Origin: Epithemia pelagica
Taxonomy: Eukaryota; Bacillariophyta; Bacillariophyceae; Surirellales; Surirellaceae
Assembly (NCBI GenBank): GCA_946965045.2
Contig: OX337239.1
Span: 2,356,001-2,420,000, forward strand
Length of the DNA: 64,000 nucleotides
Reading direction: 5' to 3'
Each line of letters starts with the position of its first letter. Position 1 is the first letter of the stretch. The notes beneath the pieces are model-generated. The model was not told where the DNA came from, made no database searches, and was given only the letters and a program-made list of their open reading frames with translations. Both the position numbers and the translations under genes were made by a program. Positions 39,010-48,611 of the stretch are shown in pieces.

Positions 39010-41289
39010 TTACGAGTGTCGGTGATGACCTGGATGATGAGGATGATGATACGAAGATCTCTGATGAGCGGCTTGTTCGGCCGCTTGGACCCGTTCCTTG
39101 ATTGCTGCGGGATCGTATCCTTGATCATAGAGTTTTCGTTGAAAGTCATTGCACAAGATTTCCAATCCCTCGGAAAGTTGGCAAAAGGCTTGTTGAGCCT
39201 GTTCGTGTTCCTTTGCCGACGCCTCGGGTCCCAATCGATCGGGATGCCACTCTTTGGCCACGGTCCGATACGCCTTTTTGATTTCTCGTTCCGAGGCCAG
39301 AGACGATACACCCAAAAGTTTGTAATAGTCGGGCCGTTGGGCCTTGCGGACTTGAAAGTCGGCCGTTTCGTAGGCTTGTTGAATGCGCGGTTCCTGTTGG
39401 CCCCAGGTTTGTAGCAACTCCTGACAGTCCTCCAAGACTTGTTGGTGATTGCCTTGACCCTGTAAGGCAGCAAACCGTACCATCCACGCCGCGACATGGT
39501 CTTGTCGATGGTACAAGACCAGGGCCACGTCTTGGAGGGCGGCCGGGTACTGTTTGAGACGCACGTGCACTTGGGCTCGTTCGGTATGGAGTGTACTGTA
39601 GAGTGGTGCCTTGGGGGGAAGGAGGGGAGCTCGTTGAATGCAATTGGAATAGGTCACGAGCGAAGTTTCAAAGTTGCGTTGAAACGAGGCCGTACGAGCC
39701 TCGTCAAGCAAGTGGGACATTTGGAGCCATTGTTTGGTCAAGGGTGCCACAGTGGGATTGTCTGGATCCAGTCGAAGGGCCCGTTTCAACAAGGACAGAC
39801 CCGATTCCAACAATGGATTCTTGTCCCCGTCGTGCGACAGAATGTTGCATTGACCCTGTACCAGATAGGCCATGGATTCGTCATTGTTGTCGTTGATGTC
39901 GTCGTCCAGAGTATGAACTTTGCCCACCAGGGAGCTTTGTTGTTGTTGCTGCTGCTGGTGTTGTTGCTGCCGTCGTCGAACGGCTTGCAAACACAATCGA
40001 CGGGCGGAATCGACCAATCCCATGCCCAAATCGGCCCGTGCCGCCTCGAGCAAGAGGCTGGGCGCTGTCGTGACACGAAGCAAGGGACCCAATTCGGCCT
40101 TGGCAGCGGCATAGTCGTGTTGCGCCAGGAGTTGACGACTGCGCGTATGCCGTGTCAACAAGGCTTGGACCGTTTCATATTCGGTTTGGAGAGCAGCTAC
40201 GCCGGGACGACCACGACACCTCGAGAGGCCCTGTTCCAAGATTTGATGTGCCTTGTGGAATTGTCCCAATTGGATCCAGGCCTTGGCGGTTCGAACATGT
40301 GCCTTGACATGAGTGGGGTCTAGTGTGAGAGCGGCCGTGGCATCGTACATTGCCCCCCGGTAATCCTGGAGCCCCTGACGACTGGCGGCTCGATTGCTGT
40401 ACAAGGTGACTGACAATGTGGTGACAGAAGGGTTGGTAGTCTCGTGCTGCTTGGGGGATCCAAAATATATGGGTGGATCAATGCCGCTTGCCTCCAAAAG
40501 AATCGACAATGCCTTGGTATACAAATCACGGGCTTCTCGATAGTGTTGTGTCGCAAACTTGGCATTGCCTTCTTCCTTGAGTGAGGAGGCAATGGCCAGT
40601 GCTTGGTCATGATTTCGATTTTCGTGTTGTGGCATGGGTTGCGGGTCATTATTATCATTCTTCATGGTGGTTTGCATCGCGGGTGTGTTGATGCCATTTC
40701 TTTGGAGGGGTAGTGATGATGATTCGGATGGAAGAGTTGTTGCTGTTGTGGAACTCTCATTCTCATTGGTTGGTCTTGTCATTGAAGTCGTAGTGGTGGT
40801 GGTGTTTGTCGTGTGCGCCGATGGACTGAGCAAGTGGTCTTGCAAATCACCATAATCTCCCTTCCAGGTACAGGAGGATACGGCATGGAGGGGACACGAG
40901 ACTTGAATGCGTTTCAAGACACGATGAGCCAAGGGTTGACATACTTGCAAGGGTTGAACCCACAGAGCTCGACCACCCACCATCATGGAGGCGGACCACA
41001 ACTTGTGGTTGTTATTGTTGTTTGTGGTGGAGGAGTTGTTTTGGTCGGACGAGGAAACGAGCAAGGCTTGATTGCAAGTGGGACAAGTTGGACTGTTTTC
41101 TTCCTTGTTGTTCATGTCATGGTTGGAGTCACGACGATCAATCCAGGAAAGCAAACAGACTTGACAAAAGACATGAGAACAAACGGTTGTCACAAGACAA
41201 TCCAAGTCCACGAGGGATTGGCAAATGATGCATTCGTACTGGCTATAATGATGTTGGTCGCTCACCACTCCTTTCAATTCAAAACCCAT
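39010..41289 (-). CDS. RING finger-TPR-DnaJ protein
   Basis: A 759-residue single frame from the ATG at 41289. A C3HC4 RING lies at residues 20-72 (Cys20, Cys23, Cys37, His39, Cys42, Cys45, Cys69, Cys72). A low-complexity linker follows, then TPR helices (SSLKEEGNAKFATQHYREARDLYTKAL, LYSNRAASRQGLQDYRGAMYDATAAL, VKAHVRTAKAWIQLGQFHKAHQILEQGL and more distal units). A J domain starts near residue 654 (DYYKLLGV, with the HPD motif in KEWHPDRLG at about 682-684), and the end is His-rich. TPR-J proteins of the DNAJC7/P58 type work as Hsp70/Hsp90 co-chaperones. The added RING suggests E3 ubiquitin-ligase activity coupled to chaperone triage in the cytosol. A poly-Gln run interrupts the TPR array. 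Confidence 0.88.
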   Translation of the reverse strand: MGFELKGVVSDQHHYSQYECIICQSLVDLDCLVTTVCSHVFCQVCLLSWIDRRDSNHDMNNKEENSPTCPTCNQALLVSSSDQNNSSTTNNNNNHKLWSASMMVGGRALWVQPLQVCQPLAHRVLKRIQVSCPLHAVSSCTWKGDYGDLQDHLLSPSAHTTNTTTTTTSMTRPTNENESSTTATTLPSESSSLPLQRNGINTPAMQTTMKNDNNDPQPMPQHENRNHDQALAIASSLKEEGNAKFATQHYREARDLYTKALSILLEASGIDPPIYFGSPKQHETTNPSVTTLSVTLYSNRAASRQGLQDYRGAMYDATAALTLDPTHVKAHVRTAKAWIQLGQFHKAHQILEQGLSRCRGRPGVAALQTEYETVQALLTRHTRSRQLLAQHDYAAAKAELGPLLRVTTAPSLLLEAARADLGMGLVDSARRLCLQAVRRRQQQHQQQQQQQSSLVGKVHTLDDDINDNNDESMAYLVQGQCNILSHDGDKNPLLESGLSLLKRALRLDPDNPTVAPLTKQWLQMSHLLDEARTASFQRNFETSLVTYSNCIQRAPLLPPKAPLYSTLHTERAQVHVRLKQYPAALQDVALVLYHRQDHVAAWMVRFAALQGQGNHQQVLEDCQELLQTWGQQEPRIQQAYETADFQVRKAQRPDYYKLLGVSSLASEREIKKAYRTVAKEWHPDRLGPEASAKEHEQAQQAFCQLSEGLEILCNDFQRKLYDQGYDPAAIKERVQAAEQAAHQRSSYHHPHHPGHHRHS

Positions 41290-41389
41290 TGTAGATTGTC
41301 TTGTGTTGCCGTTCAGGTCACTCTTATTCTGTGTGTATCCCTCAAAAGCAAGTGAACACTCTCATCCAAACGACAATTGTCAATTGTTC
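41290..41389. other. Short upstream region of the RING-TPR-DnaJ gene
   Basis: Only 100 bp separate the start codon from the left target-site duplication of the second LINE, so that element probably sits in or just upstream of this gene's promoter. Confidence 0.5.
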
Positions 41390-41409
41390 GATTTGGTTCT
41401 CGGTATAAA
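41390..41409 (+). repeat. Target-site duplication of the second LINE, left copy
   Basis: The 20-mer GATTTGGTTCTCGGTATAAA is repeated exactly at 46795-46814. Confidence 0.92.
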
Positions 41410-44400
41410 AAAAAACAATAGTCTATTTTAACGCTGCCGCACTTACCCGCGCGGAGTAAGCCGACCGACGCGCCGGGCCTAAAAGAAGGCGAGGACTAGC
41501 TACCAGTGCGCTGGGCAGCGTGTTAGAAAAACGAGAAAAGGCTTGCAGAGCGAAGGATCACTGGCCTCCAGGTGTTAATCCAGGACCGAAGTGATATGGA
41601 AGACGTGTCAATGGTAAAATGTTGATCAAGCGAAGAATAAAACAAGGTCTGGTCAGATGGGTGAACAAGGTGGCGCATGTTGTACAGCGCGGTAACCTCC
41701 CGTTGGGCTTGGGCGTAGGCAGCAATTTCTTGAGTTTCAGGATTTGTGACATGGGTATCTTCGTTTCGGCGAAGCCAAAGACGATGAGCATGATGCCAGA
41801 TAATTTTGATGGAGCCAGATACGAAGAAGTGGCCACGGAGTTTCGGTGACGTGAAGTCGTGAGATTTGAGGTGGGAATCTTGAATGGACGCCCAGTGGGT
41901 GCTCATGCGACCATAAAAGAGCTGTTTCCAGCCAATGATATTTTGAGTGGTGAGTAAAGGATAGAGGTGGGAAGCATAGGATGTGGGAAGAGGAGTATCG
42001 TCCAACCAGTGATGAAGAGCGTCGGAAAACAAAGTCTGAAGGGCAGGAGCGACAGACTGGTCGTCCCAGTGAGAACGAAGATCATCGAGCATCGGACCAA
42101 GCCAAGATCGTCGCTGTGGACATCGCAGGAAATGCTCGGCATCTTCCAAGGTAGGGGTAGAACAGGCAGGACAATGGTCGACGTAGTACTCGGCGTACTT
42201 TGATTTCAGATTTCCTAGAGGCAGCCACTCGAAGATAAATTTCGACACGAAGTGTCGCCGAGAGAAGAATGCTCTATTGGCAATCCCGTGGGAGTACCAG
42301 TCGATAGTATCGATCACCGCTGGAGACCAATCGAATTTGTTGCAGAGATATTGACGGATCACTGGGTCTTGGGCGAGTCGGCGGATGACCGCTCGGTAAT
42401 TCGAATGAATCGTACCAAGAGGACAACGCAGAGTAACTGTGGAGCCTTCAATCAAAGGAGCACAGGTCGGAGTTTCCGTTGGAGGATATTTATAGGCAGA
42501 TGCTAACTCGTCAGCCTCCACATTCAACTGAGCCGGGAGAGGTAAGGTGCTAACAGGTTGAAACCTGTCTTGATGACCCTTAACATGGGAAATCGATGGC
42601 ATCGTAGGAAACTTTCGCAGCGATGTAGAAATACACTGTTGTAGATCCCAATCCGGATGCATGGTGCTATAGGGGAACTCAATAGACCAGTCAAGGCGCT
42701 TGAAAATTGTCTTGATAAGGCTCTCAGAGTCGGTGTACAAAGCAAGTGTTGACGGCAACTCGTATGCATGATACTCGCATAACCGTAATATAATGCGCAA
42801 GATAGCTAAGAATCCATAGCTTTCTGCACGGAACGAATTGGTTCGATAGCCTGGGGCCGGACCGTTGAGACCGAATAAACGCTGACCTTCCATCGTGCTG
42901 CAAACGCACCCGAATGTGCCTGTAAATTGTGGAGCAGACCCGTCACTACAAGTCACCAGCGAGACTTGACCTGAGAAGTTGAACACTGTCAGAAGGTCAT
43001 CAAGATCGGTGAGAATCCGAAAACCTTTCAGTAGTTGATTTTCCCAAGGGGGGAGGTCGTTGATGAAAGAATCAAAAGTGCGCAACCGTGGTGTGCTTGG
43101 AACAGAAAGTTGTCCTTGGTAAGGGAGAAGTGTGTAGCCATGACTGCTTGGGGATGTTTGAACTGGAATTGCCGTGGGGGGAAGATGCTGAGTGGTAAGA
43201 GGCGTAGACACAAACCTGGGATGAGTATACATATGTAATGTATAGGAGCCTTGTTCAAAGCGATAAAGCATGGCCTCGCTCGGAACAAGATATTCTTTCC
43301 ATTGTCTGTGAGTGGAGGAGCCAGTGACTAACCATTTTCCCAGCGGATCAGTCAAGACGTATCCGTGCAAAGTAAGGGAGGCGAATTCTTCCAGGAACCG
43401 TTGCCATAGGGTCCAAGCTCGAGTGCTAGGACGATCTTGATATGGAAGGAGACCTTTGGCCGTTGATGTGGGGGTGTCTTGACCTTGAATCGCGAAGGAC
43501 TCGATCATATCGCCCTTTGGTGATGTGATATCACTCACTAGGGTAACGCCGAGAAAAAGCCGACAGGCGTTTATTAGCTGGAGTTCGAGATCAGAGAATT
43601 GCCCTGAGATAGCAGCGTCCATCAGAAACTTGTCGTGTTCTCGCTGCAAGGGGGGACGGAAATCAGTAGCTAGGTCAATACTGCAATCAATACGAGAGAG
43701 GAAGTCCCGTACTTGAGGTAGCCATGTCATCGGCTCTAGATGTGGAAGAGGTGGATTAGGGTTGGACAAAATGGGAAAGCTTGTGCCAGCTAGATACTGA
43801 CCCCACGAAATGGCAATTTGGGATAGATCTGCTGCAACGCCTGAGGATCGTAAGCATGCTAGAAAGCAGTAGATCTGGCTTACTCCTCTCTCTGTAGATA
43901 GTGCTCGAAGTCCCAGACCACCATACTCTGTCGCTCCATACACAACCGCATTCGGCATGTTCCTGTTATAGCCGTACTTTGGGAGGAAGGCGGCTTTAAA
44001 CTTGCGTTGTAGTTTGTCGCAATGATCGTCAGAAATCGTCAAAGATGGGAATGGATATGTAATACTCGGTAGATATATTGAGTGGTAGTACGACCATGCG
44101 TCTGTCTTGGTGAAGGGACTCCTCGCAATAACCTGGGCATGTGCTGTATTCTTTTTATCCAATGCAACATATAATTGTTTGTTTGTTGATGTAGGTGCCT
44201 TCTGTGCACCAAGCGTCTTGTGGCTAGCATAGGCAGATAATTGTTTGAGTGGAGTAGGTGGTTCGTCTGGCGTGAATTGGATTGTTATTGAGGGACCAAA
44301 ACTTCCGGCCGTGGGTAAGGCAAGTCCGTCCAGAGTAAATTTGTAGTGGAGGAAATGATACGAACACTTTTTGTTGTTGAGTGCACCTCCGGAGAGAGAA

Positions 44401-46794
44401 AGTAAAGAGTTCCAACGGCGTGCATCGGCGGTTGCCCGTTCGATATAATGTTCGACAGGGGCTGGTTCGGGTAGATGAAAGTCATTGACACTACCGCTAG
44501 TGTCATCGACGAAGCCAACCATGAAAACGCGTGTCGTGATCTTGCAGTCTGGAGAAGTGAAAGTTGCACCATGGGCGGATTCATCATACGTTTCAAATAA
44601 CATAGTGCTGATGACACACCACAAAGCCGGGGAGTTCCCTGCTCCTTGTCCTGAGCCATAAATTGGATACAGCAAACAATGCTTATAGTGTCTTTCTGAG
44701 ACACCAAGTTGGGTTTTAAGGTAATATTTCGCTTCTTCAAGGGTGCGTGCGTTGATGAACGCAATGGAACGGTGTTGACCAAAGGTACGAGAAACAAGAC
44801 TGCCCAAGTTCATCGTAATCCGGTCATAACAAGCGGTTGCGTCGTAGTCTAGGTGGACTAGAGGACGTTTAGTTGCTCTTGATATTTCGTATTGTAACTC
44901 TTCGATCAGAGTCGGTAGTACGGCATCTTTGCCCGGGACTCCTCCAAACTGGGTCGGATGGAGTAGTTGATTGTTGGTGCTCTGACGAATAAGATCGCGC
45001 CATTTAATTGCCAGGATCAGGTTGTAGTCCTGTTCATACAGGTGTATTACCCGCAGCCGGTTGATTTTGAAGTTGTTGGGTTCTTTCAAGATCATAACAT
45101 TTACAACATGTTGCCACCGTTCGTAGGAGTAGTTGTTTTTGATTGCGATGTTGATCAAATCAACTTGCCACTCAATTAATTTGGTTCGTATTTGCTCTAG
45201 TTCTCTTCCTTCGTCGGATTTGGGATCAAGATCGTGACCGCCAATCAAGGCCTTACTGTGGCTCAGATGAAAACCTGACGGAGATGTTGACGTAGATTCG
45301 GGCCAACTCTTTATCTTTCCGACCCAATCGTCGATACTGATTGTTGGCTTGATGCTGTCCAGAGTGGTCCGTGCCTTCATATGTTTCACTAGGCGTGTTG
45401 AGAGGTCGTCTAATTCATCGCTGTCCCAATTTCCTTCTAGTATCAACTCGGCTGTGTGAGAAGAAGAACCCCAATCTACCCATTTGGAGAAAGGCGGAAT
45501 CGTGGGGAAGGTATTGCTTGCTTGTCCAAAATGCCGTTGATTACGTTGAAGTAATCTTTCTTCAATGTCGGCAGGAGTGTCTATAGTTATCCACTCTGTA
45601 CAGTTGTCGTAGTCTGTAGTATCTGGATCTGCTGGTACGTTGAGGCGGGTGATGCCAGACTTCTCATTGCCGCGGCATTGCCGGATTTTGGCGTACATTT
45701 GCTTGGTGCGTTCGGCTGCGATTCTATGCCGTATGGCTTTGACAGTTGGTTTGTCTCCGCTTTGTTCTGCTTCTTGTAATCTTGCCTTTTGTTCGTTGAC
45801 ACGTCGAGAGATGGCCGTCTTCGTCATTTCAGTAATTTGTCTTTGAATGGAGCGAAGTTGTGTTTTGCATTCGTCCAGCGTCGATGGAATTTCAAACTCG
45901 ATACCTTTGTCGTAACAATGTTGTATCCCCGAGGCGTAGGAGCGACGTAAGCGTATTTGCGAGATCGTCTTGAGCAGAATGTTCTTTTTGACTCTGAGTT
46001 CTGCGAGCGCTTTAACATATGCTGTGTTTGTTGGCTTCTTTTTACAGCGTTTGGCTGCTACTTTGCCGCTTCGTTGAAAGTCACGATCTAGTTGCTCTGC
46101 CATTGTTGGATCGAATGATTCCTTGACTGCTTTTAAACGTGCTTCGAAGTTGTGTTGTGTTAGGTACTTGTATTTTTGTTGCATGTAGATTCGATTGGCG
46201 CTCCTATCTTTGCTCGTGAATTCTCTTGTCGCGATGGAACCCAAAGGTTGTGTGTCGTTGCCGAATAAACTGACGGTGTTGAAATCGATCATAAAGCTGC
46301 GGTGATCGCCTTTTGTACGATGACCGAAAGGTTCATAGCATCCTTGTCTCGCGGCGCTTGCAATCCAGTCTGAGCATAGAACAAAGTCAATTCGTTTTGT
46401 TCCTTTGACGTATGTGGCGAAATTTGTGCGTCCTGTAAGTTGGAGCATCAGATCACATAGGTAACAGTCGGAGCATAATTTCGAGATGTTCTCCGAATCG
46501 TCGGTGAGTGCTTCGTTGAAGTCACCGAACAAAAGAATTCCTGAGTTTTGTTCTTGGCGTTCTTGGATAAAATTCATGAGATCTGCTATAAATGCTCTTC
46601 TTGGTGTTTCATAACGATCCAGTTGGCGTAGCATACTGGTTTGTTGTGCTGTCGTAGTGAAGGATTTGCGACGATTCGTTGTTTCGTCTACAAGACTCTG
46701 GACGCACGGTTGGTATGCAGAGATAACAGTGATAGTTCGGTGGTTCCTGCAAGAAAGTATCTGATAGCTCCAACGGCCCATAGGATCGGAACCT
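41410..46794 (-). mobile_element. 5'-truncated LINE (non-LTR retrotransposon)
   Basis: A 5385-bp insertion on the minus strand bounded by a 20-bp duplication. The 5' end (46794) opens inside the endonuclease domain, so ORF1 and the start of ORF2 are missing, as expected from incomplete target-primed reverse transcription. The 3' tail after the ORF is 113 bp and ends ...GACTATTG followed by a short run of T on the element strand instead of A. Confidence 0.92.
41523..46781 (-). CDS. LINE ORF2 remnant: partial endonuclease, RT, RNase H
   Basis: The frame is open from the truncation point; the ATG at 46781 is only the first internal Met. It keeps the end of the EEP endonuclease (TVISAYQPC, LLFGDFNEAL, RIDFVLCSD, GDHRSFMIDF). 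RT follows (LRVIHLYEQDYNLILAIKWR, PLVHLDYDATACYDRI, YGSGQGAGNSPALWCVISTM, GFVDDTSGSV). RNase H (CSDGSAPQFTG, FRAESYGF, YTDSESL, VKGHQD) and a CPACSTPTLEDAEHFLRC zinc finger close the protein. The domain order matches the LINE at 20 kb, but the sequences differ throughout, so this is another family. With the endonuclease N-terminus missing it should not transpose by itself. Confidence 0.92.
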   Translation of the reverse strand: MGRWSYQILSCRNHRTITVISAYQPCVQSLVDETTNRRKSFTTTAQQTSMLRQLDRYETPRRAFIADLMNFIQERQEQNSGILLFGDFNEALTDDSENISKLCSDCYLCDLMLQLTGRTNFATYVKGTKRIDFVLCSDWIASAARQGCYEPFGHRTKGDHRSFMIDFNTVSLFGNDTQPLGSIATREFTSKDRSANRIYMQQKYKYLTQHNFEARLKAVKESFDPTMAEQLDRDFQRSGKVAAKRCKKKPTNTAYVKALAELRVKKNILLKTISQIRLRRSYASGIQHCYDKGIEFEIPSTLDECKTQLRSIQRQITEMTKTAISRRVNEQKARLQEAEQSGDKPTVKAIRHRIAAERTKQMYAKIRQCRGNEKSGITRLNVPADPDTTDYDNCTEWITIDTPADIEERLLQRNQRHFGQASNTFPTIPPFSKWVDWGSSSHTAELILEGNWDSDELDDLSTRLVKHMKARTTLDSIKPTISIDDWVGKIKSWPESTSTSPSGFHLSHSKALIGGHDLDPKSDEGRELEQIRTKLIEWQVDLINIAIKNNYSYERWQHVVNVMILKEPNNFKINRLRVIHLYEQDYNLILAIKWRDLIRQSTNNQLLHPTQFGGVPGKDAVLPTLIEELQYEISRATKRPLVHLDYDATACYDRITMNLGSLVSRTFGQHRSIAFINARTLEEAKYYLKTQLGVSERHYKHCLLYPIYGSGQGAGNSPALWCVISTMLFETYDESAHGATFTSPDCKITTRVFMVGFVDDTSGSVNDFHLPEPAPVEHYIERATADARRWNSLLSLSGGALNNKKCSYHFLHYKFTLDGLALPTAGSFGPSITIQFTPDEPPTPLKQLSAYASHKTLGAQKAPTSTNKQLYVALDKKNTAHAQVIARSPFTKTDAWSYYHSIYLPSITYPFPSLTISDDHCDKLQRKFKAAFLPKYGYNRNMPNAVVYGATEYGGLGLRALSTERGVSQIYCFLACLRSSGVAADLSQIAISWGQYLAGTSFPILSNPNPPLPHLEPMTWLPQVRDFLSRIDCSIDLATDFRPPLQREHDKFLMDAAISGQFSDLELQLINACRLFLGVTLVSDITSPKGDMIESFAIQGQDTPTSTAKGLLPYQDRPSTRAWTLWQRFLEEFASLTLHGYVLTDPLGKWLVTGSSTHRQWKEYLVPSEAMLYRFEQGSYTLHMYTHPRFVSTPLTTQHLPPTAIPVQTSPSSHGYTLLPYQGQLSVPSTPRLRTFDSFINDLPPWENQLLKGFRILTDLDDLLTVFNFSGQVSLVTCSDGSAPQFTGTFGCVCSTMEGQRLFGLNGPAPGYRTNSFRAESYGFLAILRIILRLCEYHAYELPSTLALYTDSESLIKTIFKRLDWSIEFPYSTMHPDWDLQQCISTSLRKFPTMPSISHVKGHQDRFQPVSTLPLPAQLNVEADELASAYKYPPTETPTCAPLIEGSTVTLRCPLGTIHSNYRAVIRRLAQDPVIRQYLCNKFDWSPAVIDTIDWYSHGIANRAFFSRRHFVSKFIFEWLPLGNLKSKYAEYYVDHCPACSTPTLEDAEHFLRCPQRRSWLGPMLDDLRSHWDDQSVAPALQTLFSDALHHWLDDTPLPTSYASHLYPLLTTQNIIGWKQLFYGRMSTHWASIQDSHLKSHDFTSPKLRGHFFVSGSIKIIWHHAHRLWLRRNEDTHVTNPETQEIAAYAQAQREVTALYNMRHLVHPSDQTLFYSSLDQHFTIDTSSISLRSWINTWRPVILRSASLFSFF

Positions 46795-46814
46795 GATTTG
46801 GTTCTCGGTATAAA
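46795..46814 (+). repeat. Target-site duplication of the second LINE, right copy
   Basis: An exact 20-bp match to 41390-41409, next to the truncated 5' end of the element. Confidence 0.92.
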
Positions 46815-46973
46815 TGATGATGTGTCGGCCGACGTGCGACCTCAATGGCCATCATGGTCGCTTACAGGGCTTTGAGTCGCAAAAAAGGACCACCGCTGCC
46901 TGGCTTGCCTTCCACGTGGAATTTGATATCGATTGGGTGTCATCCATGTCAATGTCAACTAGGTACTCCTATC

Positions 46974-48098
46974 TTATCCTGAACTATTATGGCTTACTCC
47001 GAGTTTCCACCAGAGATTCATTTGTATCGTTTTGGTCTCATCGCCTTTGAGTTGCCCCCTGCAAAAGGAATAAAGCCGTTGGGCAATGTCTTGATTGGTT
47101 CGGATCACTGTGTCCGACCCGGGCAATGGATGGCCTGCCCAGTTCCCAACAACTTCCAGAAAGAACCCTGCATTGGATAACTGATTGGCAGCGTTGCGCA
47201 TGGCCTCGTGATTATTTGTTTCACATTTGAATTCCATAAAGATATTTTTGACATTTCCGGACTGCAACAAGTCCTTGGCTCCATTCAATACGGCAGCATC
47301 ATGACCTTCAACGTCAATTTTGAGCAGTGATATTTCCGAGTTAAAAAACCCTGCTGTCTGTGCCATTTCATCGAGGGTCACCACTGGAACGTCTTCCACT
47401 GTTGTTGTCTGCCCCCCTCGTGAGTTGGCAGGGTCCACAAGCTGAGCTGACCCCAGAGCGCCGGGAGAATAGGATAAGCTGAGTGTAGTGTGTCGATCAC
47501 TCACACCATACTTGTAGAGATGAATGCGTGTTGCAGGAAATTGATTGAGCTTGACTGATTCGCAAAACCGCAACCGATTCATTGGGTTGGGCTCAAAGCT
47601 ATGCACCGTTTGGTTGTGTGCCAGAGCCCACAAACTGAACCAGCCAATGTTCATTCCGACATCCACAAGTACACCGCCGCCGTGGGGTATTTCTTCAAAG
47701 ATTGCCTTGGCATGGCGTGTCACTCCCCTCTCATAATAGTCTCCCGTCTCCAGAATACCCCAACGGACTCCGTCTGTTTTCTTGTTGTGGATGGAAATTC
47801 CAAAGGCAGGACGTGTTGTGGTACTCCTGGCGTAGAGAGGGAATGTGGGCGAGCTTCCATTGATTGCGTTTGGATCTTGGATGGTGCCGTTTTGCACTTG
47901 ATCAAAGAGCTCCACACATTCACCCGGAATGACGTTGTACTGTTCCGTTTGCAATGGCGCAATGATTGCCATATCTCTGGTCGTCCAGAACGGTAGTTCC
48001 GAAAGTGATACCCAAACAGTTGTCATGCTCCAGGCTATCATGGACACGAAAAGGAATGCAATAAGGACTTTTCTTGTCACCCACTCCATTGGAAACAT
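46974..48098 (-). CDS. FkbM-family methyltransferase, membrane-anchored
   Basis: 374 residues from the first ATG, at 48098; the frame is open 54 bp further but only from a TTG. An N-terminal anchor (VLIAFLFVSMIAWSMTTVWVSL) is followed by a stem. The FkbM-type SAM-binding core comes next: GVLVDVGMNIGWFSLWALA (motif I), VHSFEPNPMNRLRF, then VVTLDEMAQ, ISLLKIDVEGHDAAVLNGA and NIFMEFKCET. FkbM enzymes are O-methyltransferases acting on sugars or other small hydroxyls; with the anchor, Golgi methylation of glycans is plausible. The start codon lies about 95 bp from a Ty3/gypsy insertion, so the present promoter must be short, contributed by the LTR, or lost. Confidence 0.88.
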   Translation of the reverse strand: MFPMEWVTRKVLIAFLFVSMIAWSMTTVWVSLSELPFWTTRDMAIIAPLQTEQYNVIPGECVELFDQVQNGTIQDPNAINGSSPTFPLYARSTTTRPAFGISIHNKKTDGVRWGILETGDYYERGVTRHAKAIFEEIPHGGGVLVDVGMNIGWFSLWALAHNQTVHSFEPNPMNRLRFCESVKLNQFPATRIHLYKYGVSDRHTTLSLSYSPGALGSAQLVDPANSRGGQTTTVEDVPVVTLDEMAQTAGFFNSEISLLKIDVEGHDAAVLNGAKDLLQSGNVKNIFMEFKCETNNHEAMRNAANQLSNAGFFLEVVGNWAGHPLPGSDTVIRTNQDIAQRLYSFCRGQLKGDETKTIQMNLWWKLGVSHNSSG

Positions 48099-48193
48099 GC
48101 CAGGTTCAGAGAAGTAGGATAGAATATCAAGCAATATCTCGTTTCGTGACAAGCAATGTCGTCTTTTGTGTTGTTGCTCGAAAAAAGTGAGAC

Positions 48194-48198
48194 GATGC
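48194..48198 (+). repeat. Target-site duplication of the Ty3/gypsy element, left copy
   Basis: GATGC flanks the split LTR here and is repeated at 57441-57445. Confidence 0.88.
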
Positions 48199-48255
48199 TG
48201 CCATACCCATGTAAAATAGCACGGTATAAAAATTGTGATTTAGGAATTACGAGGA
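48199..48255 (-). repeat. 3' LTR of the gypsy element, outer fragment
   Basis: 57 bp starting TGCCATACCC, matching 57225-57283 of the intact LTR apart from one substitution and a 2-bp deletion. It is separated from the rest of the LTR by 3522 bp. Confidence 0.9.
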
Positions 48256-48400
48256 ACGAGCGACCAGGTGCGAGTGGAGGGAGTCTAGACTACACCAGGC
48301 CGGCGCGTTAGCGAACGGAAAGTAGAATACTTCCGGAAACCTAGGATGATAGATGAAAACTAAACTAGCCTTCACACTCTTTGCTGTTTCGGTTTTCTGA
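48256..48400 (+). repeat. Pseudo-LTR, left copy, of the Penelope-like element
   Basis: 145 bp from ACGAGCGACCAGG to GGTTTTCTGA, identical by eye to 51633-51777. Confidence 0.93.
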
Positions 48401-48611
48401 TACACACCTACTAAGCCGTGTCTTTACCATCTGGTTCCGATTCCACCAAGGTTGCATCCGGAAGCTTTTTGAAATTTCGCCGCCAAGACGACGAGAATCG
48501 AAAAGCCGAAAGATCGAAAGATCTGGTGATCCTCCTCTTCCCTTCCCCCGCGGTAGCCTACAAGTCCAAGCCCAACAGCGAGTCCTTGTCCCTATTGCCC
48601 AATAGTTGAAG

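Noticed and set aside
46974-48152. FkbM start at 48152
   Set aside because: That codon is TTG; the first ATG of the frame is at 48098 and still precedes the membrane anchor.
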